Below are positions 8,117 to 16,610 of a stretch of DNA of 61,146 nt, in pieces (the stretch's first letter is position 1; each line of letters starts with the position of its first letter). The translations under genes were made by a program, and so were the position numbers. The notes under the pieces are model-generated. The model was not told the origin of the DNA and made no database searches. It saw nothing but the letters and a program-made list of their open reading frames with translations. This DNA is from Candidatus Pollutiaquabacter sp. (lineage in GTDB: Bacteria > Bacteroidota > Bacteroidia > AKYH767-A > 2013-40CM-41-45): the NCBI GenBank assembly GCA_947465495.1, contig CANIAS010000009.1, positions 1-61,146 on the forward strand, given 5' to 3'.

Positions 8117-8124
8117 TATCTTTG
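8117..8124 (+). promoter_or_regulatory. -7 element for the aldo/keto reductase gene
   Basis: TATCTTTG matches TAnnTTTG, 19 bases before the ATG. No TTG is seen at the expected -33 distance. Confidence 0.45.
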
Positions 8125-8143
8125 ATTACAAATACAACCTGCC

Positions 8144-9133
8144 ATGCAATATCGCCGCCTCGGATCCTCTGGACTTCAAATCAGTGAACTATCGCTTGGA
8201 TCCTGGCTCACCTTCGGAAAGCAAATAGACGATCAAACAGCTGAGGAATTAATGACTATCGCTTACGAAGCGGGCATTAACTTCTTCGATAATGCAGAAA
8301 TCTATGCCCGTGGAAGATCCGAAATTGTCATGGGCAACATCCTTGCAAAAAAATCCTGGGACCGTAGTTCCTACCTTGTTTCCTCTAAAGTATTCTTCGG
8401 CACGGAGGGCAAAGACGCCAAACCCAATCAACGTGGCCTATCCCGCAAACATATCATCGAAGGATGTCACGCCGCTTTGCAGCGATTACAAGTCGATTAC
8501 CTCGACCTCTATTTTTGCCATCGAGCCGACAAGCAAACACCCATCGAAGAAACGGTATGGGCGATGCATCAACTGGTTCTGCAGGGTAAAATACTCTATT
8601 GGGGAACCTCCGAGTGGGACGCCTCCGAAATCATGGAAGCCATCTCAATTGCTAAGCAACATCACCTCATCGGACCCGTGGTCGAGCAGCCACAATACAA
8701 CCTCTTCGTACGCGAGAAACTAGAACGCGACTATATGCATCTTTTCAAACACCACGGACTCGGTACCACAATCTGGTCACCGTTAGCATCGGGAGTATTG
8801 AGTGGAAAATACAATGACCTACAACCCAATGACACACGACTTCATATGGAAGGCATGGAGTGGCTGCGCGACCGTGTACTGAATGATCGGGCGCTTGAAA
8901 AATCACGCGAACTCCAAATCATTGCTTCCGAATTAGGCCTAACCTCTCCCCTGCTTTCGTTGGCCTGGTGTTTAAAAAATCCAAATGTCAGCACGGTCAT
9001 TCTTGGCGCCTCCAAACCAGCCCAACTAAAAGAGAATCTAAAATGCATCGGCGCCGTTGATTTGCTGACGGACGAAGTGATGCAACGCATCGAAGTCGTG
9101 ATGAGTAACAAACCGAAAGCGGATAGTTTTTAA
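8144..9133 (+). CDS. Aldo/keto reductase (potassium-channel beta-subunit-like)
   Basis: A 329-residue TIM-barrel NADPH-dependent oxidoreductase. The catalytic tetrad is recognisable: Asp in FFDNAEIY with Tyr four residues on, Lys in VSSKVFFG, and His in DLYFCHRAD. The SPLASGVLSGKY loop and the C-terminal WCLKNPNVSTVILGAS motif bind the cofactor. The overall pattern (YWGTSEW, EQPQYNLF) is that of the Kv-beta/YghZ-like AKR subgroup. The substrate is unknown. It starts at an ATG about 20 bases after a -7 element and ends 23 bases before the sulfite dehydrogenase gene, so the two may be cotranscribed. Confidence 0.93.
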   Translation: MQYRRLGSSGLQISELSLGSWLTFGKQIDDQTAEELMTIAYEAGINFFDNAEIYARGRSEIVMGNILAKKSWDRSSYLVSSKVFFGTEGKDAKPNQRGLSRKHIIEGCHAALQRLQVDYLDLYFCHRADKQTPIEETVWAMHQLVLQGKILYWGTSEWDASEIMEAISIAKQHHLIGPVVEQPQYNLFVREKLERDYMHLFKHHGLGTTIWSPLASGVLSGKYNDLQPNDTRLHMEGMEWLRDRVLNDRALEKSRELQIIASELGLTSPLLSLAWCLKNPNVSTVILGASKPAQLKENLKCIGAVDLLTDEVMQRIEVVMSNKPKADSF

Positions 9134-9156
9134 ACAATCCTCAAGGAGAAATGAAA

Positions 9157-10377
9157 ATGAATCACTTTCGAATGATGACTACATGCCGTCGGCTTAGTAC
9201 GTTAGTTTCGCTTATCACCATCCTTCTTTTTGCTTGCTCTCCTAATCCTCGTCCCGAGAAAGAGTTTGACTTCTTCAAGCCCGAAGACAAACTGGTCACA
9301 GCTCCCGGAAAACGCGAAATGATCCTCCGTACCGAGCGACCATTGAATCTTGAAACTCCCCAGAAGTATTTTCTGGAAGACTTTACGCCGAACGACGTCT
9401 TCTTCGTCCGCTGGCATTTATCTGAAATGCCACAACGTGTGAATCCCGACACATTCAAGCTGCGCATTTACGGACATGTACAACGACCGCTCGCATTATC
9501 AATCGCCGATTTAAAATCACGTTTTAACGCTGTAACACTTCCAGCCTTGGCTGTTTGTGCCGGTAATGCACGCCAGCAGTTCAATCCAGGCGTAGCGGGT
9601 GTTCAATGGAAAAATGGAGCGATGGGAAATGCCAATTGGACTGGCGTGCGCCTTCGTGACCTACTCGCTGCAGCTGGCATTAAAGATGGCGCCTTGGAAG
9701 TAGCATTTAATGGGATGGATGAACCACCGCTGAGCCAAACACCTGATTTTATCAAGACGCTGCCTCTTGAAAAAGCCATGGACGGAGAAGTGATGGTTGC
9801 CTATGCCATGAACCATGATACTATTCCCATACTGAACGGATATCCACTAAAGCTCGTTGTGCCTGGCTGGTACGCTACGTACTGGATTGGCATGCTCCAT
9901 GAAATAAAAGTATACAAGGATACTTTCCCCGGATTCTGGATGAAAAAAGCATATCAAGTTCCTATTGGCATTTCTAATGGCAATGAAACTCCGGATATTC
10001 TTGCCAAAAAAACAACTCCAATCCGACGTATCGCCATTCGCTCAATCTTTGTGCAACCTGAAAGCGGGTCTTCTATTCAGAAAGGACGTGCGGTGGAAAT
10101 TCAAGGGCTGGCCTTTGAAGGAGGAAGCGGCATCGCGAAAGTGGAACTATCTACCGACAGTGGAAAAACCTGGACAACCACACGTCTCGATACAGAACTT
10201 GGTAAATTCGCCTGGCGACGTTGGCACTACACCTGGACCCCAACAAGCACCGGCATGCAGTACCTGATGGTTAAAGCAATCAGCAACCAAGGCGAAACAC
10301 AACCTTGGAAACAATGGAATCGCAGCGGCTATATGAAAAATGAAATCGAACAACTTTCTTTATTTGTCAGCGAATGA
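9157..10377 (+). CDS. sorA: SorA-like sulfite dehydrogenase, molybdopterin subunit (lipoprotein)
   Basis: A molybdenum-cofactor enzyme of the sulfite oxidase family, about 406 residues. The Moco ligand is the Cys in PALAVCAGNARQQF, with VQWKNGAMGNANWTG and the PLKLVVPGWYATYWIG segment completing the Moco domain. The C-terminal Mo-dimer domain contains VELSTDSGKTW and WHYTWTP. The N-terminus has RR (CRRLSTLV), a hydrophobic run and a lipobox LLFAC, suggesting a Tat-exported lipoprotein. I prefer the ATG at 9157 because an AAGGAG sits 8 bases before it; an ATG at 9151 is also in frame. The stop overlaps the cytochrome start (ATGA). It likely oxidises sulfite and passes electrons to that cytochrome. 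Confidence 0.88.
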   Translation: MNHFRMMTTCRRLSTLVSLITILLFACSPNPRPEKEFDFFKPEDKLVTAPGKREMILRTERPLNLETPQKYFLEDFTPNDVFFVRWHLSEMPQRVNPDTFKLRIYGHVQRPLALSIADLKSRFNAVTLPALAVCAGNARQQFNPGVAGVQWKNGAMGNANWTGVRLRDLLAAAGIKDGALEVAFNGMDEPPLSQTPDFIKTLPLEKAMDGEVMVAYAMNHDTIPILNGYPLKLVVPGWYATYWIGMLHEIKVYKDTFPGFWMKKAYQVPIGISNGNETPDILAKKTTPIRRIAIRSIFVQPESGSSIQKGRAVEIQGLAFEGGSGIAKVELSTDSGKTWTTTRLDTELGKFAWRRWHYTWTPTSTGMQYLMVKAISNQGETQPWKQWNRSGYMKNEIEQLSLFVSE

Positions 10378-10709
10378 AGATAACTACCAATTACCTTATC
10401 GTATTGCTCGTGATCGCTGTTGCATGTAGCTGCGGCGACTCAAATCAACAACAAGCATCAAGTATAGTTTCTGCTTCAAAAAATCTACCTGACGCCAATC
10501 ACGTTCCTCTAGATATTCCCGGCGGACCAGGTTCTGCCGAGTTTATCGCTAATTGCCAAACTTGCCATACAGCGAGGTACGTCTTAATGCAACCGAAACT
10601 TTCCCGCAAAGCCTGGGAGAAGTCTGTCGACAAAATGATACATGTCTACGGAGCAGCTATTGACTCGTTGACAGCCATCAAGATCGTTGATTATTTGGCA
10701 GCGAGATAA
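10374..10709 (+). CDS. sorB: SorB-like c-type cytochrome subunit (lipoprotein)
   Basis: A 111-residue monoheme cytochrome c. The signal peptide (ITTNYLIVLLVIAVAC) ends with a lipobox at Cys18. The heme site is CQTCH (61-65), and the likely axial Met is Met88 in SVDKMIHVYG, the pattern seen in SorB partners of SorA. Overlap with sorA by 4 bases supports one functional pair: electrons from sulfite oxidation go from the molybdenum centre to this heme and then toward a terminal oxidase. Both subunits appear lipid-anchored in the periplasm or on a membrane face. Family assignment rests on the pairing more than on the short sequence itself. Confidence 0.82.
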   Translation: MKITTNYLIVLLVIAVACSCGDSNQQQASSIVSASKNLPDANHVPLDIPGGPGSAEFIANCQTCHTARYVLMQPKLSRKAWEKSVDKMIHVYGAAIDSLTAIKIVDYLAAR

Positions 10710-10741
10710 TGTAGTTCATCAATCACTTACTTGCCCCTAAA

Positions 10742-11374
10742 ATGACAAAAGGATTTACTAAAAAAATCTTACCACTGCTGCTATTTTCACTGTCTTGCAC
10801 CACTGCGTTCTCCCAATCAAAAGACCTGAAACAACTTGCCAATTGGATGCGTGGTGCCTTCAGCAGCAGCGAGCAGCACCTGCGGGACACCGCCAATTAT
10901 TTTGACATCCGGCTAACTATGACACCTGTATGGCAAGCGCGCACGGATGGGTTTTGGTTCTATGTAGAGCAAGCAGTTGCCGGTTTTGAAACAAAGCCAT
11001 ACAGACAACGTGTTTACCACGTCATTGAACCAACTCCTGGCAAATTTGAAAGTGTTATCTATACACTTAGCGATCCTTTACGATTTGCTGGTCATGCAGA
11101 ACTCATCGAAAAACTGACTATCGATTCACTGACCGAAAAAGCAGGATGTGCAGTTTTACTCAGCAAACAAAAAGGAGCATTCAGCGGCGGAACTGTTGGA
11201 AAAAATTGCCCGAGCGAACGTAAGGGGGCAACCTACGCCACTTCCCAGGTAACCATTGAAAAAAGTCGACTACTCAGTTGGGATCAGGGATTTAACGACA
11301 AAGAGGAACAAGTTTGGGGAGCTGAAAAAGGTGGTTATCAATTTGTGAAACAAAAGAGCTTAAAGAGAAACTGA
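10742..11374 (+). CDS. CpeT/CpcT-family secreted protein
   Basis: A 210-residue protein with an N-terminal signal peptide (LLLFSLSCTTAFSQ) and a CpeT/CpcT-type domain: LANWMRGAFSSSEQ, the YFDIRLTMTPVW strand, FWFYVEQAVAG, PYRQRVYHV, and the Cys-containing GCAVLL and GGTVGKNCPS segments. In cyanobacteria this family attaches bilin to phycobiliproteins. Here there is no phycobiliprotein, so the ligand or function is unknown; the barrel probably binds something else. It lies 32 bases after sorB in the same direction. Confidence 0.8.
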   Translation: MTKGFTKKILPLLLFSLSCTTAFSQSKDLKQLANWMRGAFSSSEQHLRDTANYFDIRLTMTPVWQARTDGFWFYVEQAVAGFETKPYRQRVYHVIEPTPGKFESVIYTLSDPLRFAGHAELIEKLTIDSLTEKAGCAVLLSKQKGAFSGGTVGKNCPSERKGATYATSQVTIEKSRLLSWDQGFNDKEEQVWGAEKGGYQFVKQKSLKRN

Positions 11375-11501
11375 TTTTTCAAAGAATTAAAATCAAAAAA
11401 TCCATTGCCAAAAAAAGAAAGACAAGAATCTTGCTCTTTATAGATCATTGAACCAACAGAAAACCGAAGCACTTTTCTGTAACTTTATATTAATTAATCC
11501 T

Positions 11502-12989
11502 GTGAGGAATTTACTGTGCACGATACTATTGGTTGCATTAGGCTATTATAGTCTAGCGCAAAAAACGACATGGTCAAAAAAACTTGAGGATAATAACCGC
11601 TTCTCCTACCTGAAAATTCTTGGAACGGCGGAAAATGGATTTTACTTCCTACGCAGCAACGGGTCGTTCGATGAGTACTCTGACTTCAGTAATTTCCGAT
11701 CAAGACGTTACCTACTGCAGTACCTGAACAGCGAGCTCCTTCCCGTCTGGGAAAAGGAAATCACCCCTTCCATTGATAACGCTAAAATTCTCGACATACA
11801 ATCCGTAGGAACACGGGTGCTCATCATCAGTTACAACGACAAAGAAAATGGTGTAGGATATCAAGTGCACGGCGAATTCCTGAACGCGACTGGCAACCTC
11901 GCAGCGCCTCCAGTTCTCATCGAAGAATTCCCTTTCACTCGATTCGACGACGAGCGTAAACCAGGTGTCATATTTTCCAAAGACCGCAGTAAGTGGGCCT
12001 TTACTTATCGCAAGGAAGCAGGACTTGCGCAAACCCTTTGTGCAGTAGTGCTCGATACAGCCATGAATCGCATCTACCGTCAAGAATGGGACATCAATGC
12101 GCCGTTAAAAAGGTATGCACCCACACATTTTCTGCTGACAAACACGGGGGATTTCTATGTGCTGGGCATTCAATACCTGACCGACAAACGCATCAAATCA
12201 CCCGGCGAAAGTTTTTTTAATCTCTCTGGTTACAACCAACATCTACATCAAATTATTCGTCACGATATCCAGATTGATAATAAATTCCTGACCGATATTT
12301 CCATCGCAACCGACCCGGTTAATCGCCGATTAGTAGCTGCAGGTTTCTATTCTGAAATTGGAATGTTGGCTACGGCAGGTATTTTTTATTCAGCGTTCAG
12401 TGAAGATAGTTTGACGGAAACAACCGTATATACAGCTCCCTTCTCCAATGAGTTGATGCAAAAAGCCATCACGGATCGCAGTGATTTTCGCAAAAAAGAA
12501 CTATTCAATTATTACGTCGATCGCTTGGTACTTCGCAAGGATGGTGGCGCCGCCGTCATCGCTGAATCCTATGTAGAAACTTCACGTACCTTTTGGGACT
12601 ATTATACGCAGTCCATGATTACGCATAATTATTATCGATATGGCAATATCTTGTCTGCATCTTTTAATCCTTCAGGCGGACTTCTGTGGGATCGTATCAT
12701 TCCCAAAGAGCAAAACTCTATGGATGACGAGGGGTATCAGAGTTCGTACGTGAACATGGTGAGCGGAGGTAAATTCTACGTCATCTTCAACAAATTTATT
12801 GAGCGAAATTCGTCGGTAATGATTTGCTCCATCGATGGACAAGGAGTTCAAAAAACGGATGTATTATTTGGTGAATCAGAGCGGGTTTCGATTGTTGCTA
12901 AAGCAGCACGACAAGTGGACGCATCCACAGTACTGATTCCTGCCTACAAACAAGGCAATCTATACATAGCGAAAATCCAACTTCAATAA
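11502..12989 (+). CDS. Secreted protein of unknown function
   Basis: About 495 residues. I start it at the GTG at 11502, which gives a clean signal peptide (RNLLCTILLVALGYYSLAQ); a TTG at 11448 is also in frame. The mature protein consists of regularly spaced strand-like segments such as ENGFYFLRSN, RVLIISYNDKENG, GDFYVLGIQYL, RRLVAAGFYSE, GGAAVIAESY and GKFYVIFNKF. This suggests a beta-propeller of the kind found in exported Bacteroidota proteins with many short sheet blades. No catalytic motif or T9SS tail is visible. It ends inside the convergent folC gene by 7 bases. Confidence 0.6.
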   Translation: MRNLLCTILLVALGYYSLAQKTTWSKKLEDNNRFSYLKILGTAENGFYFLRSNGSFDEYSDFSNFRSRRYLLQYLNSELLPVWEKEITPSIDNAKILDIQSVGTRVLIISYNDKENGVGYQVHGEFLNATGNLAAPPVLIEEFPFTRFDDERKPGVIFSKDRSKWAFTYRKEAGLAQTLCAVVLDTAMNRIYRQEWDINAPLKRYAPTHFLLTNTGDFYVLGIQYLTDKRIKSPGESFFNLSGYNQHLHQIIRHDIQIDNKFLTDISIATDPVNRRLVAAGFYSEIGMLATAGIFYSAFSEDSLTETTVYTAPFSNELMQKAITDRSDFRKKELFNYYVDRLVLRKDGGAAVIAESYVETSRTFWDYYTQSMITHNYYRYGNILSASFNPSGGLLWDRIIPKEQNSMDDEGYQSSYVNMVSGGKFYVIFNKFIERNSSVMICSIDGQGVQKTDVLFGESERVSIVAKAARQVDASTVLIPAYKQGNLYIAKIQLQ

Positions 12990-14281
12990 AATAGGGCCAG
13001 GGCTTCGGCCACCACAAAAGTACTGCCGCCAATAAAGATCAAATCATCTTCGGAAGCTAAAAATTGTGCAGACTTGACTGCCTCAAGCACCGTTGGGAAG
13101 ACCTTGCCGTTCAAACCTGCTTCTTGTCCGGCATCAGCCAGTTCATTAGCCGATAATGCACGCGGAAGTTGCGGCTGTGTAAAATAGTAGGTAGCTTCTT
13201 TCGGCAACAATTCTATCACCTTCGAAATATCTTTATCGCGGACCATGCCAATCACAAAGTGCAACCGACGAAATTGCATCCCCTGTAATTGACGAACTAC
13301 TTGACGGATACCATCCTCATTATGGCCCACATCGCATAGCACTACCGGCTTTTCCGAAATCACTTGCCAACGTCCCATTAATCCTGTAGCAGATCTTACA
13401 CGGCCCATCGCTATTCGGATTTTTTCTTCCGTAATATTCCAGCCATTAGCTCGAAGCACTTCCAGAGCCGTAAGGACCGTGCAGCAGTTTTGCAATTGAT
13501 AGTTACCCGCCAGGTCTACAATCAAATTAGCAAACTCCAATTCATCCTGACGATACACATCGAGCGTCTGTTGGGTACTGCTGTTTTCTTTTTGATAAGC
13601 TGTACGAATGTCGGATGCGAATAGAACTGAAGTCGACCGCTCATTAGCTGTCTGTTCGAAAACGTGCGCGGACTTATCCATACGTTCGCCTATCACGACA
13701 GGAATATCCTTCTTGATGATCCCTGCCTTCTCTGCAGCGATTAGTTCCAGTCGATCACCCAACAGGTTCGCATGATCCATGCTGATGTTGGTAATAATAC
13801 TCAACTCAGGAGTAATGACATTCGTTGAATCCAAACGGCCACCCAGACCGGTTTCTATGATGGCGATATCCACTTTCTCTTGACGAAAATAGTAAAAGGC
13901 CAACGCCACGGTCCATTCAAAAAACGAGGGCTGTATTCCGCTAAATTCCTCTTGATATATTTTGACGAAATCGATGACAACTTGCTGTGAAATCATTTGT
14001 CCGTCGACGCGTATGCGCTCCCTGAAATCCAGCAGGTGCGGCGATGTGTAAAGTCCGGTCTTGTAACCCGCCTCTTGAAACACAGCTGCCAGCATATGAC
14101 TGGTAGATCCTTTTCCATTGGTGCCAGCAATGTGCACCGACTTAAAAGAATGCTCTGGATGACCCAGCATTTCCATCAAGCGAATGGTATTGGAGAGATC
14201 TGCCTTATAGGCTGCTGGACCGATGCGATGAAACATCGGCAACTGTGCAAAAAGATATTCGAGAACAGCGGCGTATTCCAA
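12983..14281 (-). CDS. folC: Bifunctional folylpolyglutamate synthase / dihydrofolate synthase
   Basis: A 432-residue cytoplasmic ligase of the Mur/FolC family that adds glutamate to dihydropteroate and tetrahydrofolates. The P-loop GTNGKGST is at 53-60. YTSPHLLDFRERI is the substrate loop, ETGLGGRLDSTN is the central metal-binding region, and the C-terminal domain starts around RVRSATGLMGRWQVI with DVGHNEDGI. Length is normal. It is the last gene of the exbB-exbD-tonB-like cluster, starting 11 bases after it. Confidence 0.95.
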   Translation of the reverse strand: MEYAAVLEYLFAQLPMFHRIGPAAYKADLSNTIRLMEMLGHPEHSFKSVHIAGTNGKGSTSHMLAAVFQEAGYKTGLYTSPHLLDFRERIRVDGQMISQQVVIDFVKIYQEEFSGIQPSFFEWTVALAFYYFRQEKVDIAIIETGLGGRLDSTNVITPELSIITNISMDHANLLGDRLELIAAEKAGIIKKDIPVVIGERMDKSAHVFEQTANERSTSVLFASDIRTAYQKENSSTQQTLDVYRQDELEFANLIVDLAGNYQLQNCCTVLTALEVLRANGWNITEEKIRIAMGRVRSATGLMGRWQVISEKPVVLCDVGHNEDGIRQVVRQLQGMQFRRLHFVIGMVRDKDISKVIELLPKEATYYFTQPQLPRALSANELADAGQEAGLNGKVFPTVLEAVKSAQFLASEDDLIFIGGSTFVVAEALALFY

Positions 14282-14292
14282 TCCGTTACGGA

Positions 14293-15162
14293 TTACTGAA
14301 CAACGAAAACAAACGTAATGGTTCCTCTCTGGATATCGCCTGCATCCGGATTTTCGTCGAACTTAGCTTTCATGGCTGCCTCTTTTGCCAGACTAAAAAG
14401 ATATGAATCTGTGGTCGTAGAACCGCGGCCACCGGGAATTGCACTGGTCACATTTCCCTTATTATCCACGGTAATATTTACTACAACCTTACCGGTCTTC
14501 TGCGTATTATCCCGTGGTAAAGGCGGTGGTTTATTCCACTTTCGGCCAACCAACGAGAAGGAAACTCCGCCTCCTTTTCCAGAACCAAATCCAGGTCCTT
14601 CCCCGTCGCCATTACCGGTTCCATTTCCACTTCCAACTCCATCACCAGCTCCGCCTTTTCCAGTGTACATGGAATTTGGATCACCTTTCGGATCACCTTG
14701 ATCACCACTTCCAGAGGCTCCTGTACCTTGCGAACGACTGGCGGTTGTCTTTCCTGAATAGAGCGAACCTGGATCAACTTTACGCGGAGTCTGCGTTGAC
14801 ATTGGGGGTGTGGTAATCGGTTGCGGAGTGGTCTTGGGGGGTTTAGGATTCTTCTTTGCTTCTTTATTTTCTTTAGCAATTGGAGCTTCTTCCGTCTCTT
14901 GCGTGGCGAAATCATCTTCTGACTGCGGAGTCGGTGTCACCTGTGCCTCGGAAGGGGTGGTGGTCACTTGTTCCGACATCGGCTGAACATCGCCGGTGGA
15001 TTCATCTACGTATCCAATGTTAACGAGCACACCTCCGCCACCACCCATCTCCGGAAAAGGAGGATTGGGCGTAGTCATTACCACAAACAACAGCGCAAGA
15101 ATTAACGCGGCATGCAGTAGTATTGTCAGAAAGAGGGCGCGCGAACGGATGCGTGCATCCAT
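14293..15162 (-). CDS. TonB-family energy transducer
   Basis: A 289-residue single-pass inner-membrane protein. One N-terminal TM helix (LFLTILLHAALILALLFVVM) is followed by a long Pro/Thr/Gln/Lys linker, then a Gly/Asp-rich stretch, and a C-terminal TonB-like domain (GKVVVNITVDNKGNVTSAI, then YLFSLAKEAAMKAKFDEN, ending FVFVV). It would span the periplasm and transmit energy from ExbBD to TonB-dependent receptors. The linker's two parts (Pro-rich, then about 50 residues very rich in Gly) are longer than in a typical small TonB. It lies 4 bases after exbD. Which receptor it serves is not shown. Confidence 0.88.
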   Translation of the reverse strand: MDARIRSRALFLTILLHAALILALLFVVMTTPNPPFPEMGGGGGVLVNIGYVDESTGDVQPMSEQVTTTPSEAQVTPTPQSEDDFATQETEEAPIAKENKEAKKNPKPPKTTPQPITTPPMSTQTPRKVDPGSLYSGKTTASRSQGTGASGSGDQGDPKGDPNSMYTGKGGAGDGVGSGNGTGNGDGEGPGFGSGKGGGVSFSLVGRKWNKPPPLPRDNTQKTGKVVVNITVDNKGNVTSAIPGGRGSTTTDSYLFSLAKEAAMKAKFDENPDAGDIQRGTITFVFVVQ

Positions 15163-15166
15163 GAGA

Positions 15167-15568
15167 TTATTTCTTAGAGGTCTGTGTTGCCAACACCATT
15201 TTTATTTTCAAACGACTTCCAATGTCTAGCAGGTCGACCAAATTCTGTACTTGAACCGATTTGTCTACTTTTAGAAGAGCAGTAGGATCCGGCTGATCCT
15301 TTATTGCCTGCTGGATGGCCGGCTCCAATTGGTCGGAGGAAACAGGCGTGTCGTTGATCGCATATTGCAATTCCGACGTCACACTGATAGTCAACGGATG
15401 CTTGACGGATTGTGAGCTGCTTTTGGCAGAAGGCAGGAGCAGCTTCAACACGTTTGGCGTAGCCATGGTGGACGTGATAAGGAAGAAGAGCAACAGGAAG
15501 AACATGATGTCGCTCAGCGATGCCGAATACACCTCGTGCACTCCTTTGTTCTTTTTGCGTAAATTCAT
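15167..15568 (-). CDS. exbD: ExbD/TolR biopolymer transport protein
   Basis: A 133-residue protein with one N-terminal TM segment (IMFFLLLFFLITSTMA) preceded by EVYSASLSD; the conserved Asp at the start of the TM is the proton-channel residue. A short periplasmic domain follows (PLTISVTSELQYAINDTPV, VDKSVQVQNLVDLLDIG). With ExbB it forms the proton-driven motor. It starts 27 bases after exbB and is followed 4 bases later by the TonB-like gene. Confidence 0.93.
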   Translation of the reverse strand: MNLRKKNKGVHEVYSASLSDIMFFLLLFFLITSTMATPNVLKLLLPSAKSSSQSVKHPLTISVTSELQYAINDTPVSSDQLEPAIQQAIKDQPDPTALLKVDKSVQVQNLVDLLDIGSRLKIKMVLATQTSKK

Positions 15569-15595
15569 TGGCGGTAGCTATTGTTCCGTTAGTAA

Positions 15596-16315
15596 TCAGC
15601 CCTTGACGGGCTCTTCGAGAAGGTCGATGAATTCGACGGCATTGATTTCCATCTTATTCACAACGCGATCGATCATGTGTTGTAGATAATGAAATGCCGC
15701 ATAGGCGACCATTCCTACGAGCAGACCGGCTGCAGAGGAAATCATTTTGACATAAAGTCCGCCCGAGATGGTATTGATCTCCAAGCTATTTTGTAAGGCG
15801 ATCTGATAGAAGATTTTGATAACTCCGAAGATGGTACCCAAGAAGCCGAACATCGGCGCGATACCGGAAATCGAACCAAGGATATTAAGGTTCTTCTCCA
15901 TCTTGAACACTTCCAGTTTACCGACATTCTCGATGGCACCTTCGATTTCTTTGACAGGTTTGCCAAGGCGCATCAGCCCTTTTTCAATCATTCTGGCAAC
16001 CGGTGTCTTGGTATTGCGGCAGAGCGCTCTTGCAGCTTCAATGTTACCATGATGAACGTGGTCTTTAATCTGCTCCATGAAATTCTTATCAATCTGAGAA
16101 AAGCGCTTAATGGTAAAGTAACGTTCGAAGAAAATATAGATTGCTGCCAGGGAAAGGATGGCGATTGGAATAAGGATAGGGCCTCCTTTTTCGGCCATTT
16201 CCCATAATGAAATCGATTTTTCTGGTGCATCAGAATGCAACACGGATGGACTTGAGGCAGCATTGGCCAACGTATCGGCAGCCTGGGTGATTTGAAGGAT
16301 AATTCCCTGGATCAT
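15596..16315 (-). CDS. exbB: ExbB/TolQ/MotA-family proton channel
   Basis: A 239-residue membrane protein with the MotA/TolQ/ExbB layout. One N-terminal TM (GPILIPIAILSLAAIYIFFE) and two C-terminal TMs (ILGSISGIAPMFGFLGTIFG and ISSAAGLLVGMVAYAAF) flank a cytoplasmic loop. The GIAPMFGFLGTIFGV signature is present. With ExbD and the TonB-like protein it forms the energy transducer for outer-membrane receptors. It is the first gene of the unit, with a -7 element about 26 bases upstream. Confidence 0.95.
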   Translation of the reverse strand: MIQGIILQITQAADTLANAASSPSVLHSDAPEKSISLWEMAEKGGPILIPIAILSLAAIYIFFERYFTIKRFSQIDKNFMEQIKDHVHHGNIEAARALCRNTKTPVARMIEKGLMRLGKPVKEIEGAIENVGKLEVFKMEKNLNILGSISGIAPMFGFLGTIFGVIKIFYQIALQNSLEINTISGGLYVKMISSAAGLLVGMVAYAAFHYLQHMIDRVVNKMEINAVEFIDLLEEPVKG

Positions 16316-16340
16316 AAACGCTTTTTTCTTTAGTAGCTAA

Positions 16341-16348
16341 CAAAATTA
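16341..16348 (-). promoter_or_regulatory. -7 element of the exbB operon
   Basis: The minus strand reads TAATTTTG, matching TAnnTTTG, 26 bases before the exbB start. It lies in the divergent region shared with the hydrolase gene. Confidence 0.5.
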
Positions 16349-16586
16349 CCTGCTTACAACGGGCGGTGGGGTAGTCGGGCGTGTACTTGTTAACAAACAC
16401 ATGTTACTAGTAACGATACAATCGTCAGATTATTGGGAACATGACGTAGATTAGACCACCATTATTCGTGCAAATTAACAGGGCGCTGAATTGCTTTGGA
16501 GCAATGCCACGTCAACATTGACCAATCAATGACACTTGTCACGCACCGAACTTGGCCATGCAATGCCATACGTAGTGTCAAAATTG

Positions 16587-16594
16587 TATTTTTG
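16587..16594 (+). promoter_or_regulatory. -7 element for the alpha/beta hydrolase gene
   Basis: TATTTTTG matches TAnnTTTG, 16 bases before the ATG at 16611. It would place the transcript start after 16594 and so excludes the longer in-frame start at 16536. Confidence 0.5.
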
Positions 16595-16610
16595 CCTCAA
16601 GCAGAAACCC

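Noticed and set aside
14481-14915. Arg/Lys/Leu-rich 144-codon open frame inside the TonB-like gene
   Set aside because: It is a frame-shifted reading of the Pro/Gly-rich linker and has no independent start signal.
16403-16414. Operator palindrome GTTACTAGTAAC between exbB and the hydrolase gene
   Set aside because: It is a perfect 12-base palindrome but lies 55 bases beyond the exbB -7 box, is AT-rich and occurs once; too little to call a regulator site.
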